Positions 8,569-9,590 of a stretch of 9,590 nucleotides of DNA are shown piece by piece. The position numbers were made by a program, and so were the translations under genes. Where the stretch lies: positions 1 through 9,590 of the forward strand of contig JAOZRF010000079.1 of assembly GCA_029940245.1 (NCBI GenBank), written 5' to 3'. The notes beneath the pieces were generated by a model that ran no database searches, was not told the DNA's origin, and saw only the letters and a list, made by a program, of their open reading frames with translations. Within the stretch, counting starts at the first letter, position 1; every line of letters starts with the position of its first letter. Origin of the DNA: Desulfobacula sp. GTDB taxonomy: Bacteria > Desulfobacterota > Desulfobacteria > Desulfobacterales > Desulfobacteraceae.

Positions 8569-9030
8569 ATGACTTCAGAATTTATTAAAATAATTGCCAC
8601 CAATAAAAAAGCCCGACACAACTTTCAGATTGAATCAGAATATGAGGCCGGCATCGTTCTGGTTGGAACGGAAGTGAAATCCATTCGAGAGGGAAGGGTC
8701 AGTTTTCAAGATGCATATGCAGATATCAAAAATGGCGAACTTTTTTTAAGACAATTGCATATTTCACCATACAAATATGCTTATTACACCAATCATGAAA
8801 CCCATAGAACAAGAAAACTTTTACTTCATAGATATGAAATTAGAAAACTTTCAAGCAAAATTAAAGAAAAAGGATATACACTTGTCCCGCTGAAAATATT
8901 TTTTAAAAATGATAAAATAAAAGTGCTGATCGGTCTTGGCAAGGGTAAAAAATTATACGACAAAAGAGAAACGATTAAGAGAAAAGATGTTCAGCGTGAC
9001 CTGGACCGGGAACGTAAAAAATATTCCTAG
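8569..9030 (+). CDS. smpB: SsrA-binding protein SmpB
   Basis: SmpB binds the tRNA-like domain of tmRNA and delivers it to stalled ribosomes, its C-terminal tail occupying the empty mRNA channel. The 153-residue product (E. coli 160) is a full-length family member. It has an N-terminal IATNKKARHNF, then GTEVKSIREGRVSFQDAYADI at 33-53, the NHETHRTRKLLLH core around 75-87, GYTLVPLKIFF at 102-112 and the basic tail with GKGKKLYDKRE at 124-134 followed by many Lys and Arg residues. The ATG lies 3 bases after the ptsI stop with GAAGAGAG about 10-12 bases upstream, so it is probably the last protein gene of the HPr-ptsI operon. It is followed about 100 bases later by ssrA, its RNA partner, on the same strand. 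Confidence 0.97.
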   Translation: MTSEFIKIIATNKKARHNFQIESEYEAGIVLVGTEVKSIREGRVSFQDAYADIKNGELFLRQLHISPYKYAYYTNHETHRTRKLLLHRYEIRKLSSKIKEKGYTLVPLKIFFKNDKIKVLIGLGKGKKLYDKRETIKRKDVQRDLDRERKKYS

Positions 9031-9050
9031 AAAAAACAATTCACAGGTTC

Positions 9051-9085
9051 AGTCAATATTGTGGTTCTGCTGATATTGACTTTTT
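9051..9085 (+). terminator. Possible weak intrinsic terminator after smpB
   Basis: AGTCAATAT (9051-9059) and ATATTGACT (9073-9081) can form a 9-bp, AT-rich stem with a 13-base loop, closely followed by T residues to 9085. This has the form of an intrinsic terminator for the operon ending in smpB, but the stem has few G-C pairs, so termination may be leaky. The right arm contains the -35 of the ssrA promoter, so the dyad could instead be an operator. Confidence 0.45.
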
Positions 9086-9104
9086 AAGCTTTTAGAACTA
9101 TTAT
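9076..9104 (+). promoter_or_regulatory. Candidate sigma-70 promoter of ssrA
   Basis: TTGACT (9076-9081, five of six matches) and TATTAT (9099-9104, five of six) are separated by exactly 17 bases. The predicted start near 9111 lies about 20 bases upstream of the mature tmRNA 5' end. That agrees with tmRNA being made as a precursor and trimmed at the 5' end by RNase P. Another AT-rich match, TACAAT at 9124-9129, is too near the mature end to be the main -10. Confidence 0.65.
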
Positions 9105-9131
9105 ATGGCAACACTTGTTCTTTTACAATTT

Positions 9132-9489
9132 GGGGGCGAAATGGCTTCGACGGAGATTTTGAAGTCTATGGTAGCATACCGAGTCTTTTGTCAGCTCGTA
9201 AACTTGGCAGAAAATAAACATAATCGCAGATGATTATAATTACGCTGTAGCTGCGTAGAGCAGCTTCCGTCCTGCTGATATCCTTCTTGCAGATTTCAGG
9301 TCAGGGCGTCGACTTTGCAAGACCGCCTTTTAAGGGTGTCTGAACCTTAAAGGTTAAACTTTTCAGGCTATATTGATTTGTATCCATCTCAAAGGAGACA
9401 ATACAACTAATTTTAAATTTTGAGATAAGTATGTAGAAGCCAGGGTTGATTGTTTTCGGACGCGGGTTCAACTCCCGCCGCCTCCACCA
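9132..9489 (+). ncRNA. ssrA: Transfer-messenger RNA (tmRNA, one-piece)
   Basis: tmRNA acts as alanyl-tRNA and then as a short mRNA on stalled ribosomes, tagging the unfinished protein for degradation. The 5' GGGGGCG (9132-9138) pairs with CGCCTCC (9479-9485) to give a 7-bp acceptor stem. Its third pair is G9134-U9483, the alanine identity element, followed by discriminator A9486 and an encoded CCA. The T arm is a perfect 5-bp stem, GCGGG/CCCGC, around TTCAACT (9462-9478). The first 50 bases resemble the conserved tmRNA start (GGCTTCGACGG at 9143-9153), and CGAG/CTCG at about 9180-9198 fits the first pseudoknot before the tag frame. The length of 358 bases is usual for a one-piece tmRNA. The gene lies about 100 bases after smpB. 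A T run at 9491-9495 directly follows the CCA and may end transcription. Confidence 0.96.
9226..9258 (+). other. tmRNA tag peptide reading frame (ADDYNYAVAA)
   Basis: The resume codon GCA at 9226 follows an ATAATC context like the upstream signal of E. coli tmRNA. The frame reads Ala-Asp-Asp-Tyr-Asn-Tyr-Ala-Val-Ala-Ala and ends at a single TAG (9256-9258). The C-terminal A-V-A-A is a ClpXP/Tsp-type degron variant of the E. coli L-A-A ending, and Asn-Tyr-Ala in the middle matches the common tag core. Confidence 0.93.
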
Positions 9490-9536
9490 ATTTTTATCAA
9501 TAAAATCAGCAACTTACAAATATAACACTGGTTGGT

Positions 9537-9557
9537 CTGGTAGAATCCTGGTAGAAT
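9537..9557. repeat. Tandem 10-bp direct repeat downstream of ssrA
   Basis: CTGGTAGAAT occurs at 9537-9546 and again at 9548-9557, one base apart, so the repeat period is 11 bases, about one helical turn. It lies about 50 bases beyond the tmRNA CCA end in a stretch without genes. Arm-type sites bound by tyrosine integrases can look like this, but no integrase gene is inside the window, so the function is unproven. Confidence 0.5.
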
Positions 9558-9590
9558 TTCAAATTGTTTAAAACTTGTTGAAAAAACATT

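Noticed and set aside
9440..9489. Separate tRNA gene at the right end
   Set aside because: The T arm and CCA pair with the 5' GGGGGCG 340 bases upstream and there is no anticodon arm next to it, so this is the tmRNA 3' end.

Overview
This AT-rich window carries ordinary bacterial core genes, all apparently intact, in two divergent blocks that meet at about 6311-6511. The proteins are Gram-negative in type. ParC and ParE resemble the E. coli topoisomerase IV subunits along their whole length, there is a periplasmic MltF-type lytic transglycosylase, and the PTS proteins are of the bacterial EI/HPr type. Together with the AT-rich base composition and the tmRNA tag sequence, this suggests a proteobacterium-like organism. 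A sulfate-reducing lineage such as Desulfobacterales would fit, but that is an inference from gene content and not a demonstrated identity.

Left block, minus strand, read from about 6310 down to 31: a LOG-family Rossmann protein, parE, parC, then an mltF-like gene. The first three genes are joined by ATGA and TAATG stop/start overlaps, and mltF begins 3 bases after the parC stop codon. This is very probably one transcript. It supplies both subunits of the chromosome-decatenating enzyme, with a nucleotide-binding enzyme upstream and a cell-wall hydrolase downstream. No clear intrinsic terminator is visible in the 30 bases left of mltF.

Right block, plus strand, 6512 to 9489: an HPr gene (TTG start), ptsI (TAATG overlap with HPr), smpB (3 bases after ptsI) and then ssrA, the tmRNA gene. 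HPr and enzyme I form the phosphoryl relay from phosphoenolpyruvate. No sugar-specific EII gene is in view, so the relay could be regulatory or could serve EIIs elsewhere. SmpB and tmRNA are the two partners of trans-translation and lie next to each other. The tmRNA is complete: a 7-bp acceptor stem with a G3-U pair, an encoded CCA, and a tag reading ADDYNYAVAA.

The most interesting material lies between the genes. The same dyad, GTCAAT-N17-ATTGAC, occurs upstream of both the HPr gene and ssrA, and in each case its right arm overlaps the -35 element. The smpB/ssrA copy could also be a weak terminator hairpin. Downstream of the ssrA CCA end, a typical target of integrases, there is a 10-bp direct repeat just before the window ends, which hints at a possible mobile-element boundary. 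I see no CRISPR array, insertion sequence, toxin-antitoxin pair or defence genes, and no new multi-gene system that I could defend.
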